Origin: an uncultured bacterium
GTDB lineage: Bacteria > Cyanobacteriota > Vampirovibrionia > Gastranaerophilales > Gastranaerophilaceae
Direction: 5' to 3'
DNA: 64,000 bases
Assembly (NCBI GenBank): GCA_902475545.1
Contig: CABRZP010000003.1
Location: forward strand, 95,433-159,432
Positions 48,755 to 57,084 of the stretch are shown here, in pieces (positions within the stretch are counted from its first letter, which is position 1; each line of letters starts with the position of its first letter). The notes beneath the pieces are model-generated. The model searched no databases. It had not been told where the DNA came from and saw nothing but the letters and a program-made list of their open reading frames with translations. The position numbers and the translations under genes are program-made.

Positions 48755-51358
48755 ATGAAAAATTTATCATCAAGTGATATGAAAAGAATATCCAAATTAA
48801 ATTCTCAGTATGACGGTAAGAGCATTAAAATTGGAAATAAACATTCTAACAAAGTACCCTTGAGTATATTTACTGAAGGGATGGCTGTAACTGATGATAT
48901 CAAAGATTTTCTAAACTTTTTTGATGCAGATAAAAATGGAACTATCGGGAAATCAGAAGCTGCAGTATTAAAAAAAGTTCTATATGAATATGCTCAATCT
49001 GATAAAGTTTTAGACAAAAAAGAATTTGCATCTATATACAATCTTGATGAAAATTCACCAAAAACCGAAAAGCTTTTTAATCAATTACAAACTCTTGTAA
49101 CCAGACAAACTACCGGAACTTCAACCACTACAAGAACAGACAAAAGAGGAAATAAAATAACTTCTACATTCAATAGTGATGGTTCTGGAACCCAAGTTAT
49201 AGAATCAAAAGATTCACAAGGGAGACCTAGAAAAACTGTTTCTACTTACGGAAAAGATAATAAACTGCTTAAAAATGTTACTACCGGTGCTGATGGAACA
49301 TACACCAGCGAATATTCTTATGGTGAAAACGGTAAACGTACATCTGAAAAAAGTACAATGCAATCTACTTCCGGTAAAATATTACAATCGACTGATAAAA
49401 AATACACTTACGATGAAAATGGCAAAATATTATCTACCCAGTCAGAAACTAAAACTTTTGATAAAAAGACAGGTAAAGCTACCGGCAGTGTAAAAACAAC
49501 AAGTGAATATAAAAATGGTAAAATAGCAAAAAGCTCATCTTTCGAAATAGGTAAAGGTAAACCTCCTGTAAAAAAAGAATATGAGTATAATGAAAATGGA
49601 AAACCATCTCATACTACTATTAGCCAAGGTATTCTAAAGAATAATAAACTTGAATTTAGAAAAACTCAGGAAAACAATTATGAATATCGTAATGACGGAA
49701 CGTTAGCAAAAGTTACTAAAGAAGGAGTAGATGCTACCCAAAAACCATTTTCAGTTATCGAAAACTATGCTCCAAATGGAAAAGATATTCTAAATAAAAC
49801 TATTAGTCAATATAAACGAGGAGCATTAATCAAAGATTATTATGATGGTCCAAATCTTGAAAACAGAATACCTGGAGGTTTGCCAACTACACGTATCGAA
49901 TATGAAGCAGATGGCAAAACCGTAAAAGAAAAAACAGTTAATAAATTTGATTCTGACGGTGTCTATATCGGAAAAGAAACTTATGATAAAAATGGTAAGC
50001 TTACATCAACACAAGATTTTTCGAAAGTTGATTTTCAATTCAATACGGCATACCAAATAGGCAGAGGTGATTGTTATCTTCTAGCGTCAATAAATGCCTT
50101 AAGTCAAACCGCAGATGGAGTTAAAACACTTCAACAAAATGTTAAACAAAATCCAGATGGATCATATACTATAACTTTCCCTGGTGTTAAAAGTGCAAAA
50201 CAATCACTAATAAGCGGTAAAGGTGGTGTACCAATACCTACTAATGACGGCAAAACATTACAAACATTACCTGAAGATAAAGTTTATATTCAAAATTCAT
50301 ATACAATATCTGCCGAAGAGTTTGCTGCCGCACAAAAACAAGCAGGTTATAAATACTCAGCCGGAGATAAAGATGTTTTATTATATGAAGTTGCTTATGA
50401 AAAATACCGCAATGACGTAATGAAAACAATAAAAGCAAACAACATTAATCCTGAAAAAACACTTGAGATTGCCGGTCTTGATATGGGTGGACATGTCAAA
50501 GAGGGTGATTATTTAAGCGGTGGCACAGGTTCATCTACAATATTCATCTTAACAGGTCGTCAGGCTAATCAATACATAAATCCTGAAGGTGCTCCGGTAT
50601 GCTATGTTGATTCGGATTACAATATGCATTTACCAAATTCAAACGGTTATATTGAAGGCGGAAATCGTGCAAAAGCACTTGCCGCATCCACATCGACAAC
50701 ATCAGACAGCACTTTAGATGATTTGATATCAAAATTACAAGAAGATTCAAAGGATGGTAAAATTGATGATTATGCTGCTGTTGCAAGTTTCAATGTATCC
50801 TCTCAGGAAGTTAACGGCCGAGTTTTAAAGGGCGGTGGGCATGCTTTAACTGTTGTAAAAGTTACAGATGATAAGGTAATTCTTTCAAATCCTTGGAGTC
50901 CGGACGACCATATAGAAATGACAATAGAAGATTTCAAGAAAGCAGCAAAGAAATTAAGTTGCACACCATTAAATACAAATGCAGGCAACTCAACAACTCC
51001 ACCTGTAAACAATAATGGTTCCGGCAGTGGACAATCACCAACACCACCTTCCGGGAATTCAGGAGGCAACGGAAATGTAGCACCAGGTAATGGACAACCG
51101 GCACAAAATCCTTCATCCTCAGTAAATGTTGGAACATATACAGTTCCAAAAGGTGCGTCTTATACTAACTTGATAAAAGATGCGTTGATACAACAAGGAA
51201 TAGAACCAACACCGACTAATATTAAAAAAGCAAAAACCCAATTTGCAAAAGCAAACCCTGGAGCAGTACATACATACAACAAACCGGGTCATAAATATCA
51301 CGGAAACAAATATCTAATAGCAGATGCAAAAGTAAATATTCCACAATTTCAAATGTAA
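48755..51358 (+). CDS. EF-hand / YD-like repeat / calpain-like cysteine protease / LysM-like protein
   Basis: This encodes 867 residues. Residues about 53-68 hold an EF-hand loop ('D-A-D-K-N-G-T-I-G-K-S-E'). Residues about 110-425 are Tyr/Gly/Asn/Lys repeats of YD or RHS style ('Y-T-Y-D-E-N-G-K', 'Y-E-Y-N-E-N-G-K'). A calpain (C2) catalytic domain follows: Cys440 in 'G-R-G-D-C-Y-L-L-A-S', His696 in 'G-G-G-H-A-L-T-V-V' and Asn712 in 'S-N-P-W-S-P' form the triad. After a Ser/Pro/Gly/Asn linker (about 750-790), a LysM-like region ends the protein ('G-T-Y-T-V-P-K-G-A-S-Y'). There is no signal peptide, though a calcium-gated exported protease or effector is plausible. Confidence 0.8.
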   Translation: MKNLSSSDMKRISKLNSQYDGKSIKIGNKHSNKVPLSIFTEGMAVTDDIKDFLNFFDADKNGTIGKSEAAVLKKVLYEYAQSDKVLDKKEFASIYNLDENSPKTEKLFNQLQTLVTRQTTGTSTTTRTDKRGNKITSTFNSDGSGTQVIESKDSQGRPRKTVSTYGKDNKLLKNVTTGADGTYTSEYSYGENGKRTSEKSTMQSTSGKILQSTDKKYTYDENGKILSTQSETKTFDKKTGKATGSVKTTSEYKNGKIAKSSSFEIGKGKPPVKKEYEYNENGKPSHTTISQGILKNNKLEFRKTQENNYEYRNDGTLAKVTKEGVDATQKPFSVIENYAPNGKDILNKTISQYKRGALIKDYYDGPNLENRIPGGLPTTRIEYEADGKTVKEKTVNKFDSDGVYIGKETYDKNGKLTSTQDFSKVDFQFNTAYQIGRGDCYLLASINALSQTADGVKTLQQNVKQNPDGSYTITFPGVKSAKQSLISGKGGVPIPTNDGKTLQTLPEDKVYIQNSYTISAEEFAAAQKQAGYKYSAGDKDVLLYEVAYEKYRNDVMKTIKANNINPEKTLEIAGLDMGGHVKEGDYLSGGTGSSTIFILTGRQANQYINPEGAPVCYVDSDYNMHLPNSNGYIEGGNRAKALAASTSTTSDSTLDDLISKLQEDSKDGKIDDYAAVASFNVSSQEVNGRVLKGGGHALTVVKVTDDKVILSNPWSPDDHIEMTIEDFKKAAKKLSCTPLNTNAGNSTTPPVNNNGSGSGQSPTPPSGNSGGNGNVAPGNGQPAQNPSSSVNVGTYTVPKGASYTNLIKDALIQQGIEPTPTNIKKAKTQFAKANPGAVHTYNKPGHKYHGNKYLIADAKVNIPQFQM

Positions 51359-51369
51359 TATATAAATTT

Positions 51370-51401
51370 AGCCCATAAATATTTAATTATATTTATGGGC
51401 T
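51370..51401 (+). terminator. Intrinsic terminator of the calpain-like gene
   Basis: AGCCCATAAATA (51370-51381) pairs with TATTTATGGGCT (51390-51401), followed by TTTCG and a T run. Confidence 0.85.
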
Positions 51402-51446
51402 TTTCGTATTTTTTAAAATTTTTACAAATAAAAATAACAAAAGGGG

Positions 51447-51474
51447 TTTACAAAAAAAAATTAGCATGTAAAAT
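51447..51474 (+). promoter_or_regulatory. Promoter of tRNA-Ala
   Basis: TTTACA (51447-51452), a 16-bp spacer and TAAAAT (51469-51474) preceded by TG. The transcript starts near 51481, giving a 55-base leader that contains a GTAAAT/ATTTAC hairpin. Confidence 0.6.
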
Positions 51475-51535
51475 AAGAAATGTAGCCGAGTGGTAAATAA
51501 ATAATTAAAAACATTTACTTCTTGGAAACCCAATT

Positions 51536-51611
51536 GGGGGTTTAGCTCAGCTGGTAGAGCACCTGCTTTGCACGCAGGGGGTCAGGAGTTCGAATCTCCT
51601 AACCTCCACCA
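51536..51611 (+). tRNA. tRNA-Ala (TGC)
   Basis: The acceptor arms GGGGGTT and AACCTCC pair (one G-T). The D-arm is GCTCAGCTGGTAGAGC, and the anticodon stem CCTGC/GCAGG has loop TTTGCAC with TGC at 51569-51571. The T-arm is AGGAGTTCGAATCTCCT. A discriminator A and CCA are encoded (51608-51611), unlike the other two tRNAs. Confidence 0.96.
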
Positions 51612-51620
51612 ATTAAATAT

Positions 51621-51646
51621 AAGAGCCTTAAATGGCTCTTTTTTTT
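51621..51646 (+). terminator. Intrinsic terminator of tRNA-Ala
   Basis: AAGAGCC (51621-51627) pairs with GGCTCTT (51634-51640) around TTAAAT and is followed by a T run. Confidence 0.9.
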
Positions 51647-51720
51647 ATGTCGTAATGATTATTGTTGTATGTAAATTAGTAGATTAAAGCAATGGAACAA
51701 AATATAGAGTTAAATGTTCA

Positions 51721-54090
51721 TTAAATAAAAAGATTAGAGTTAGCATTATTGCTTTCTGCTATATATTTTGCAACTCCGCCAATTTCAACCCCGTCAATTA
51801 ATTCTTCTTCCTTGATTCCCATAACATCCATTGACATATTACATGCAATGAATTTTACTCCGTTTTCTTGTGCTTGTTTAATAAGTTCTGAAAGAGTAGA
51901 AACATTTTTATTCTTCATAACCCATTTCATCATAATAGAACCGATTCCGCCCATATTCATTTTTGAAAGAGTGAGTTTTTCTGCCCCTTTTGGCATCATC
52001 ATTCCAAACATTTTATCAATAATGCCTTTTTTAACATTTACATTTGATTTTCTTAAAATGTTTAGTCCCCAAAACGTAAAAAACATCGTAACCTCTTTGC
52101 CGCTTGCTTTTGCTCCGTTTGCAATAATAAAAGAAGCAAGTGCTTTATCTAAGTCATTGGAAAAAACAACTATAGTTTGACCGTTACCGTTATTTATAAT
52201 TTTGTTTTCTACTTTTTTCCCTTTTGAGATTGAGACAATAATTTTTGTTTTATTTTGTGTTAAGTTAATCAAAGTATTTCCCGTACTTTCACACCAAGCT
52301 CCGATATCGGATTTGAAACCTCTATCTGTTGAAGTTACTTCAAAAACATCTCCTTCGTTTGCGTTCTCCAACGCGTTTGCCACTTTCATAATCGGACCGG
52401 GACATTGCAAACCGCTAGCGTCTATTTTAATCGCTTCGGAAGTTGTTGTTCCTACTGTAACGGGAATTTTTTTCTGAACCTTGCCTTCTTTATTCTTTAC
52501 TATTTCATTGTATAATGTTATTCCGCCCATAAGTGAATAAACATTATTAAATCCTTTTTGCATTAAAATTCTGGAAGCACAATAGCTTGTATATCCCGTG
52601 TTACAGAATAAAATTACTTTTTTGTCTGTAGGAATTTCATCTATTCTTGAGCGGATTTCGTTAATAGGAATATTTACGGCTCCGTCTATAGTTTTTGTTT
52701 TGTAAGCTATCTCCACTCTTACATCGATTAAGTATGAATCTCCTAAATCTTCGAAAAATGCAGGTTTTACATAGCCTTTCAGAATATTATCAGCACTCAT
52801 CCCAATTATATTTACCCCGCCATCTTTTGCAGAATTATATGGAGGTGCATAGCATAATTCGCTGTCTATGAGTTCTTGAACAGTTCCGCCATTTCGCATA
52901 ATAGTACTTATAACATCAATTCTTTTTTCAACACCTTCCTGTCCGATTGCTTGAGCACCAAGAATTCTACCCTCTTGCGTAAACAATAATTTATATAAAG
53001 TTTGTGTAGAGTCAGGATAATATCCTGCATGAGAACGCCCGTAAACAAAAGTTTTCCAGTACGGAATATTTTTTTGTTTAAGTTGTTTTTCGTTATTTCC
53101 AACACCGGCAACAGTTAAATTAAAAACTTTTAAAACTGATGCACCCAGAGAATTTTTATAAGTTGATTTAAGCTCGCAAATATTATCTGCAATAATTCTT
53201 CCTTGTCTGTTAGCCGGACCTGCAAGCGGAATAAGAGTATTTTCACCCGTTACAAAATCTTTTACTTCAACACTGTCGCCGGCAGCATAGATGTCAGAAT
53301 CATTTGTTTGCATATATTCATTTACAATAATTCCTCTGTTTACTTCTAAACCTGCATCTTTTGCTATGGCAGTTTCTGGTCTTACACCTATTGCCATAAT
53401 AACCAAATCAAACTCAACTTCTTTTCCTGAATTTAGAATTATTCTGTCGCCATTGAAGCTTTTTACTCCATCAGAAAGAATCAGATTAACCCCATTGTCT
53501 CTCATTTCATTTTGGGCAACGGAGGCAATTTCTTCATCAACAGGTGCAAGAATTTGGTTGCCTAGTTCAACAAGAGTTGTATCTAATCCCATTTCAACAA
53601 GGTTTTCTGCTGCTTCAAGTCCGATAAATCCCCCTCCAACAACTACAGCTTTTTTAGAATTATTCTGTTGAATATAACTTTTAATTTTATCTGCATCGTT
53701 TAGATTTCTGATGACAAATATCTTATTTTTATCCATGCCTTCAAATGGCGGAACAATAGGGCTTGCACCTTGAGCAAGAACAAGCTTATCGTAATTAATT
53801 TCTTTACCTGTATTTAAACTTACGGTTTTGGTATCTCGATTTATTTTTACAACTTCGGTATTTAATAAAACATCAATATTAAACCAAGATTTAAATTTTT
53901 CGGGAGTTGATACAAGAATCTTTTCTCGCTCATTGATAACTTCTGAAATATAGTATGGCAGACCACAGTTGGCAATTGATACTTCATTAGTTTTTTCTAT
54001 GATTACAATTTCTGCATCTTCATTTAGTCTTCTTAACCTTGCAGCACAACTTGCACCGGCTGCACCTCCGCCAACTATAACTATTTTCAT
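51721..54090 (-). CDS. Four-domain CoA-disulfide-reductase / rhodanese / TusA / DsrE-like protein
   Basis: This encodes 789 residues. Residues 1-445 form a pyridine-nucleotide-disulfide oxidoreductase ('I-V-G-G-G-A-A-G-A-S-C' FAD site; Cys42 in 'I-A-N-C-G-L-P-Y-Y-I' as in CoA-disulfide reductases; 'V-V-V-G-G-G-F-I-G-L-E' NAD site). A rhodanese domain follows, with active Cys in 'L-F-C-N-T-G-Y-T-S-Y'. Next is a TusA-like domain ('I-D-A-S-G-L-Q-C-P-G-P-I') and finally a DsrE/DsrF-like domain ('V-V-F-S-N-D-L-D-K-A-L'). Such fusions move persulfide sulfur between carriers and reduce polysulfide or CoA persulfide. It is probably cytoplasmic and co-transcribed with the NifX-like gene just upstream. 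Confidence 0.9.
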   Translation of the reverse strand: MKIVIVGGGAAGASCAARLRRLNEDAEIVIIEKTNEVSIANCGLPYYISEVINEREKILVSTPEKFKSWFNIDVLLNTEVVKINRDTKTVSLNTGKEINYDKLVLAQGASPIVPPFEGMDKNKIFVIRNLNDADKIKSYIQQNNSKKAVVVGGGFIGLEAAENLVEMGLDTTLVELGNQILAPVDEEIASVAQNEMRDNGVNLILSDGVKSFNGDRIILNSGKEVEFDLVIMAIGVRPETAIAKDAGLEVNRGIIVNEYMQTNDSDIYAAGDSVEVKDFVTGENTLIPLAGPANRQGRIIADNICELKSTYKNSLGASVLKVFNLTVAGVGNNEKQLKQKNIPYWKTFVYGRSHAGYYPDSTQTLYKLLFTQEGRILGAQAIGQEGVEKRIDVISTIMRNGGTVQELIDSELCYAPPYNSAKDGGVNIIGMSADNILKGYVKPAFFEDLGDSYLIDVRVEIAYKTKTIDGAVNIPINEIRSRIDEIPTDKKVILFCNTGYTSYCASRILMQKGFNNVYSLMGGITLYNEIVKNKEGKVQKKIPVTVGTTTSEAIKIDASGLQCPGPIMKVANALENANEGDVFEVTSTDRGFKSDIGAWCESTGNTLINLTQNKTKIIVSISKGKKVENKIINNGNGQTIVVFSNDLDKALASFIIANGAKASGKEVTMFFTFWGLNILRKSNVNVKKGIIDKMFGMMMPKGAEKLTLSKMNMGGIGSIMMKWVMKNKNVSTLSELIKQAQENGVKFIACNMSMDVMGIKEEELIDGVEIGGVAKYIAESNNANSNLFI

Positions 54091-54143
54091 CTTTACCTCA
54101 TTTTCTACATATAAGTTTAACTATTTAAAATATTTTATGGAAT

Positions 54144-54758
54144 TTACCCATGACAATGGTGACCTTCGCCATGATGATGGCAATGATGATGATCATGGCC
54201 TTCTCCACCACAAGCATTTTCTCCTGTTTCAAGAGTATTTGATAGATATTTTTCAAGCACTTCTTCTATTGGCAATTCAGGACAACCTGCAACAACTTCT
54301 ACTCCATTTTGAGCAAATACCATCAATGGTCTGCCTCCCATACCACCTGCAAGAACTTTGCTTACTCCCTGTTCTGATATCCAAGATGCACTTTGGCAAG
54401 AAATACCTTCTTCAGGAATCCTTTCTTCTATATTTAATATTTCTTTAGTTTCCTGATTAATTTCGGCAAATGTAAAAGAATCACAGTGTCCGAAATGTCC
54501 ACACAATTTACCTTCTGAAGTTGGAATACAAATTTTCATAACGTTATCTCCTTTTAACTTTTCTATATTTGTTTGTAATAGTATTGCACTTTCTAATGCT
54601 TCTGTATCAGTAATATTATGATTACGTGCATAATCTCGTAAAATATTTAAAATATTTTCATTAATTCTTCTATTAAACGGGACTTTTCTTAAACATGTTT
54701 TCTTTCTTCCTGCGGATTCACGTTTACCGCCCCAATTAGAGGTAGTACAATATTTCAT
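54144..54758 (-). CDS. DNA-binding-like domain fused to NifX/NifB-type cofactor domain, His-rich tail
   Basis: This encodes 204 residues. Residues 1-73 start with 'N-W-G-G-K-R-E-S-A-G-R-K-K', a basic 'G-G-x-R-x-x-A-G-R' segment, followed by 'N-R-R-I-N-E-N-I-L' and helices, suggesting a small RHH-like DNA-binding module. From Met74 begins a dinitrogenase Fe-Mo-cofactor-type domain (MKICIPTSEGKLCGHFGHCD), ending in a Gly/His/Cys metal-binding tail with about ten His. AAAAGGAG (54548-54555) lies eight bases before the Met74 codon, so a separate 131-residue protein (54144-54539) is probably also made. It precedes the sulfur-redox gene and may handle Fe-S or metal cargo. Confidence 0.75.
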   Translation of the reverse strand: MKYCTTSNWGGKRESAGRKKTCLRKVPFNRRINENILNILRDYARNHNITDTEALESAILLQTNIEKLKGDNVMKICIPTSEGKLCGHFGHCDSFTFAEINQETKEILNIEERIPEEGISCQSASWISEQGVSKVLAGGMGGRPLMVFAQNGVEVVAGCPELPIEEVLEKYLSNTLETGENACGGEGHDHHHCHHHGEGHHCHG

Positions 54759-54808
54759 AATAATACTCTAATTCTTATTTTTGATTTTGTCAATACATAA
54801 TCAAGAAA

Positions 54809-55216
54809 TCATCTTGTGAATTCAAGTATAATAGCAAAAATATTCTCTGCATTTTTACAAACAAAGCTTATGTCTAAAAAATAAATCCCATTTTGGGGTA
54901 AATTTCCCTTCTTTATTAAAATACCTTCTTTGTGGTTTATTTTTTCAGTGCTTAATGCAATTTCTTTATCTTCTAAAAAAATTTTTGTATTAAGTTCAGG
55001 ATTATTTTTTGAAATTCCAAAAGGTTTTGAATATTGAATAACTTTTATTTTGGTGAAATTTTCATTTTGAAAATAAAACCGTGCAAATGTTTTATTTTGA
55101 ATTTCATAATCTTTAATAAAAATATATTTTTTCTTTGAACAATCTAAACATATCTCTTCGTTTTTAATAGCTCTTTTGAGCTGTGGATAATCGTTGTCAA
55201 TGTATTCTTTTTTCTG
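54809..55216 (-). CDS. Second reading frame of the 55503 gene: 135 open codons with no start codon
   Basis: The minus-strand frame from 55216 to the TGA at 54809-54811 is open for 135 codons yet contains no ATG, GTG or TTG. It encodes a plausible folded, beta-rich domain ('Y-P-Q-L-K-R-A-I-K-N-E-E-I', 'G-I-Y-F-L-D-I-S-F-V-C'). It overlaps the 3' end of the gene at 55144-55503 in the -1 frame. A heptamer A AAA AAG in the zero frame (55213 down to 55207) is a classical slip site. A -1 shift there gives a 231-residue fusion: 99 residues from frame zero plus 132 from this frame. Otherwise the gene is broken by a one-base deletion in the A run. Confidence 0.65.
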   Translation of the reverse strand, partial: QKKEYIDNDYPQLKRAIKNEEICLDCSKKKYIFIKDYEIQNKTFARFYFQNENFTKIKVIQYSKPFGISKNNPELNTKIFLEDKEIALSTEKINHKEGILIKKGNLPQNGIYFLDISFVCKNAENIFAIILEFTR

Positions 55217-55503
55217 TCACCGCAAATTGGTACTAACGGATTTGATTTATTCCAAACGCAAGCACCTGTAAGGCATGTTCCTTTTTTATAAAAGCAATAT
55301 CCGATTCCTCCGGCTGTTAAACCTCCGAAAATGGAACTGAGAGTTATTGCTGTTACTGCCCCCGGACTTAATCCGCCTGATTTGCTTTCTCCGCCTTTTG
55401 GAATGTTATTTATAGTAATATCAAAGGTGTTATTTGACTTGTTTGTTGCACAAAATCCTTGAAGTTGAATTATGCAAAGTAAAAATATAAAGTACTTTTT
55501 CAT
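55144..55503 (-). CDS. Small secreted membrane-anchored protein, possible frameshift product
   Basis: In the zero frame this is 119 residues. Residues 1-18 are a signal peptide (MKKYFIFLLCIIQLQGFCA), and after a 30-residue polar stretch a Gly/Ala-rich membrane helix follows ('A-V-T-A-I-T-L-S-S-I-F-G-G-L-T-A-G'). A cysteine-containing segment (G-T-C-L-T-G-A-C) comes next. The last 20 residues after Lys-Lys at codons 98-99 look like a non-native tail; the -1 frame continues a 132-residue domain. The ATG overlaps the TGA of the upstream gene (ATGA), so translation is coupled. I do not recognise the family; context suggests an exported or fimbria-like complex. Confidence 0.65.
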   Translation of the reverse strand: MKKYFIFLLCIIQLQGFCATNKSNNTFDITINNIPKGGESKSGGLSPGAVTAITLSSIFGGLTAGGIGYCFYKKGTCLTGACVWNKSNPLVPICGDRKKNTLTTIIHSSKELLKTKRYV

Positions 55504-55976
55504 ATTCCTCCCAGAGTAAAAGTTAGAGTTCCTCTATATTCCCCTATAACAGTGTCAGGTGTAACAGTCGCGTAAGGAATAAAATTACCGCTTATCACAT
55601 GGTCATAAGGATTATTAATCGTGTAAGAAGTTGGTGAAACCGAAAGATTGGACTTATTGAAATTAAACTCTCCTTGCTTATGCTTTAAGTCTTTAAAATC
55701 TGCATAAACAACAATTGGCGTACTCATATTTGTTCGTATTTGTACTCTTACTGGTGAAAGCTCCAAAATATTTTGATTAGGATTAGGAGTTATAGAATTT
55801 TTTATTGTCATATTGCTCAGGTGTTCATCTCTGTTATATTCTTGAGTTTCAACAATAATTTTTTCTATTTCATAAACATTTGGTAGGGACGCAGTTAGAT
55901 TCTGGCTTGCACTCTCTGAGCAAAACCCTCGTATTGAAGTTATTAACAATAAAAGAAATATCCATACAAATTTCAT
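55500..55976 (-). CDS. Secreted beta-rich protein, possibly fimbrial
   Basis: This encodes 158 residues. Residues 1-19 are a signal peptide (MKFVWIFLLLLITSIRGFC). The mature part is all-beta and ends in 'V-I-G-E-Y-R-G-T-L-T-F-T-L-G-G', a last-strand pattern like spore-coat-U/Csu-type pilins and other secreted beta-sandwich subunits. The family is not certain. It is first in a two-gene unit, its stop overlapping the start of the next gene, and divergent from another secreted protein gene at 56088. Confidence 0.65.
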   Translation of the reverse strand: MKFVWIFLLLLITSIRGFCSESASQNLTASLPNVYEIEKIIVETQEYNRDEHLSNMTIKNSITPNPNQNILELSPVRVQIRTNMSTPIVVYADFKDLKHKQGEFNFNKSNLSVSPTSYTINNPYDHVISGNFIPYATVTPDTVIGEYRGTLTFTLGGI

Positions 55977-56087
55977 CTCAAAAATTTTAAATCTAAAAAT
56001 AAAAAATAAAATTCCTCTTTATAATTACCCGACTGTTGATAGAAAGATATTTGTCAATCAGATATTTTTATCTTGTTAAGGATTTTA

Positions 56088-56513
56088 ATGAAAAAAATAT
56101 TAAGTTTAATTTTCATATTTTTCTTTTTTGCTGCTCTTAAAACCGAGGCGGCAATTACCGTACAAAGTGTAGGAAGTACGGTTGTTTCAGCGACACAAAT
56201 TTCTCAACCGATAAATGTTACAATGAGCGGGTTATTAAATCTTTTAGTCACATTAAAAGTTAAAGCTCTTGACCCTTATATTACAAATACAACAGATAGT
56301 ACATTACAGATTCCTATCACAAAATTATATCTAAATGAGAGAGGGATTGAACCTGGTGTATATTTTGTTCAGTTAGATGAAAATATTATTGAAGAAAATA
56401 ATCTTCAAAATGTTCCAAACAAAAGTATTATTAAGGTTGAAATTCCTTATGAATACAAACATTTTACAGATAAAAAAGATATTAATTTAGTTTATAGTGT
56501 TGTTTCAATTTAA
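56088..56513 (+). CDS. Small secreted protein, partner-like of the divergent pair
   Basis: This encodes 141 residues from the ATG at 56088 (AAGGA upstream). Residues 1-23 are a signal peptide with a long phenylalanine run ('I-F-I-F-F-F-F-A-A-L', then 'T-E-A-A'). The mature protein is beta-rich with Val/Thr/Ser alternation and no cysteine. Similar size and style to the protein at 55500-55976, and the divergent promoter region they share, suggest they act together in the periplasm or on the cell surface. The function is not recognised. Confidence 0.65.
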   Translation: MKKILSLIFIFFFFAALKTEAAITVQSVGSTVVSATQISQPINVTMSGLLNLLVTLKVKALDPYITNTTDSTLQIPITKLYLNERGIEPGVYFVQLDENIIEENNLQNVPNKSIIKVEIPYEYKHFTDKKDINLVYSVVSI

Positions 56514-56616
56514 ATTTTATTAATTGTTAAATAAAAGTTAAAAAATAATATTTTTTTGTAAAACAGATGTATAACATAAGTGTTGAAAGAAATAAGTAAT
56601 TTGAAAGGAGCGAATT

Positions 56617-57072
56617 ATGAAATTTTTAGTTAGAAAAACACCGGACAATTTTATCAGAACTGTGAATGACGAAATCAGCTCTTTACTTAACAGACATTTT
56701 GACAGCTATTTCCCTAATGCAAATTATTGGGAAGACTCTGAGAAGCTTTCAATGCCTATAGAAATTGCAGATAAAGGTAAGGAATTTGATATCAGAGCAG
56801 AGCTTCCTGGAATAAAAAAAGAAGATTTGGATATTGATATTGAAGAAAATTACTTGAGAATTAATGCTAAAAAATTTGATGAAACAAAAGAAGAAGACAA
56901 AAATTACAAACATTCAGAATTTAGTTATGGCGAATTTTCAAGAACAATTCAGCTTTCTGAAGAAATAGATATTGATAAAACAGAAGCTAAATTAGAACAT
57001 GGAGTTCTTAAAATAGTTGCACCAAAAATGCACAAAGAAAAAGAACAAATAAAAAAATTAATTGTAAAATAA
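56617..57072 (+). CDS. Hsp20 / alpha-crystallin small heat-shock protein
   Basis: This encodes 151 residues, typical. The N-terminal arm is 'F-I-R-T-V-N-D-E-I-S-S-L-L-N'. The alpha-crystallin domain runs from about 47 to 140: 'D-I-R-A-E-L-P-G-I-K-K-E-D-L' and the closing 'A-K-L-E-H-G-V-L-K-I-V-A-P-K' with the A-x-x-x-x-G-v-L dimer motif. It is an ATP-independent holdase that binds unfolding proteins. AAAGGAG precedes the ATG. There is no CIRCE element upstream, and the gene is monocistronic. Confidence 0.94.
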   Translation: MKFLVRKTPDNFIRTVNDEISSLLNRHFDSYFPNANYWEDSEKLSMPIEIADKGKEFDIRAELPGIKKEDLDIDIEENYLRINAKKFDETKEEDKNYKHSEFSYGEFSRTIQLSEEIDIDKTEAKLEHGVLKIVAPKMHKEKEQIKKLIVK

Positions 57073-57084
57073 AATTTAAAAATT

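Noticed and set aside
51481..51535. A tRNA-like stretch (GCCGAGTGGT, as in a D-arm) just before tRNA-Ala
   Set aside because: No anticodon arm, T-arm or acceptor pairing can be completed; it is only the tRNA leader with a small hairpin.
51749..53671. Plus-strand open frames inside the CoA-disulfide-reductase gene
   Set aside because: The minus-strand frame has clear FAD, NAD, rhodanese and TusA motifs along its length; the plus frames are composition shadows.
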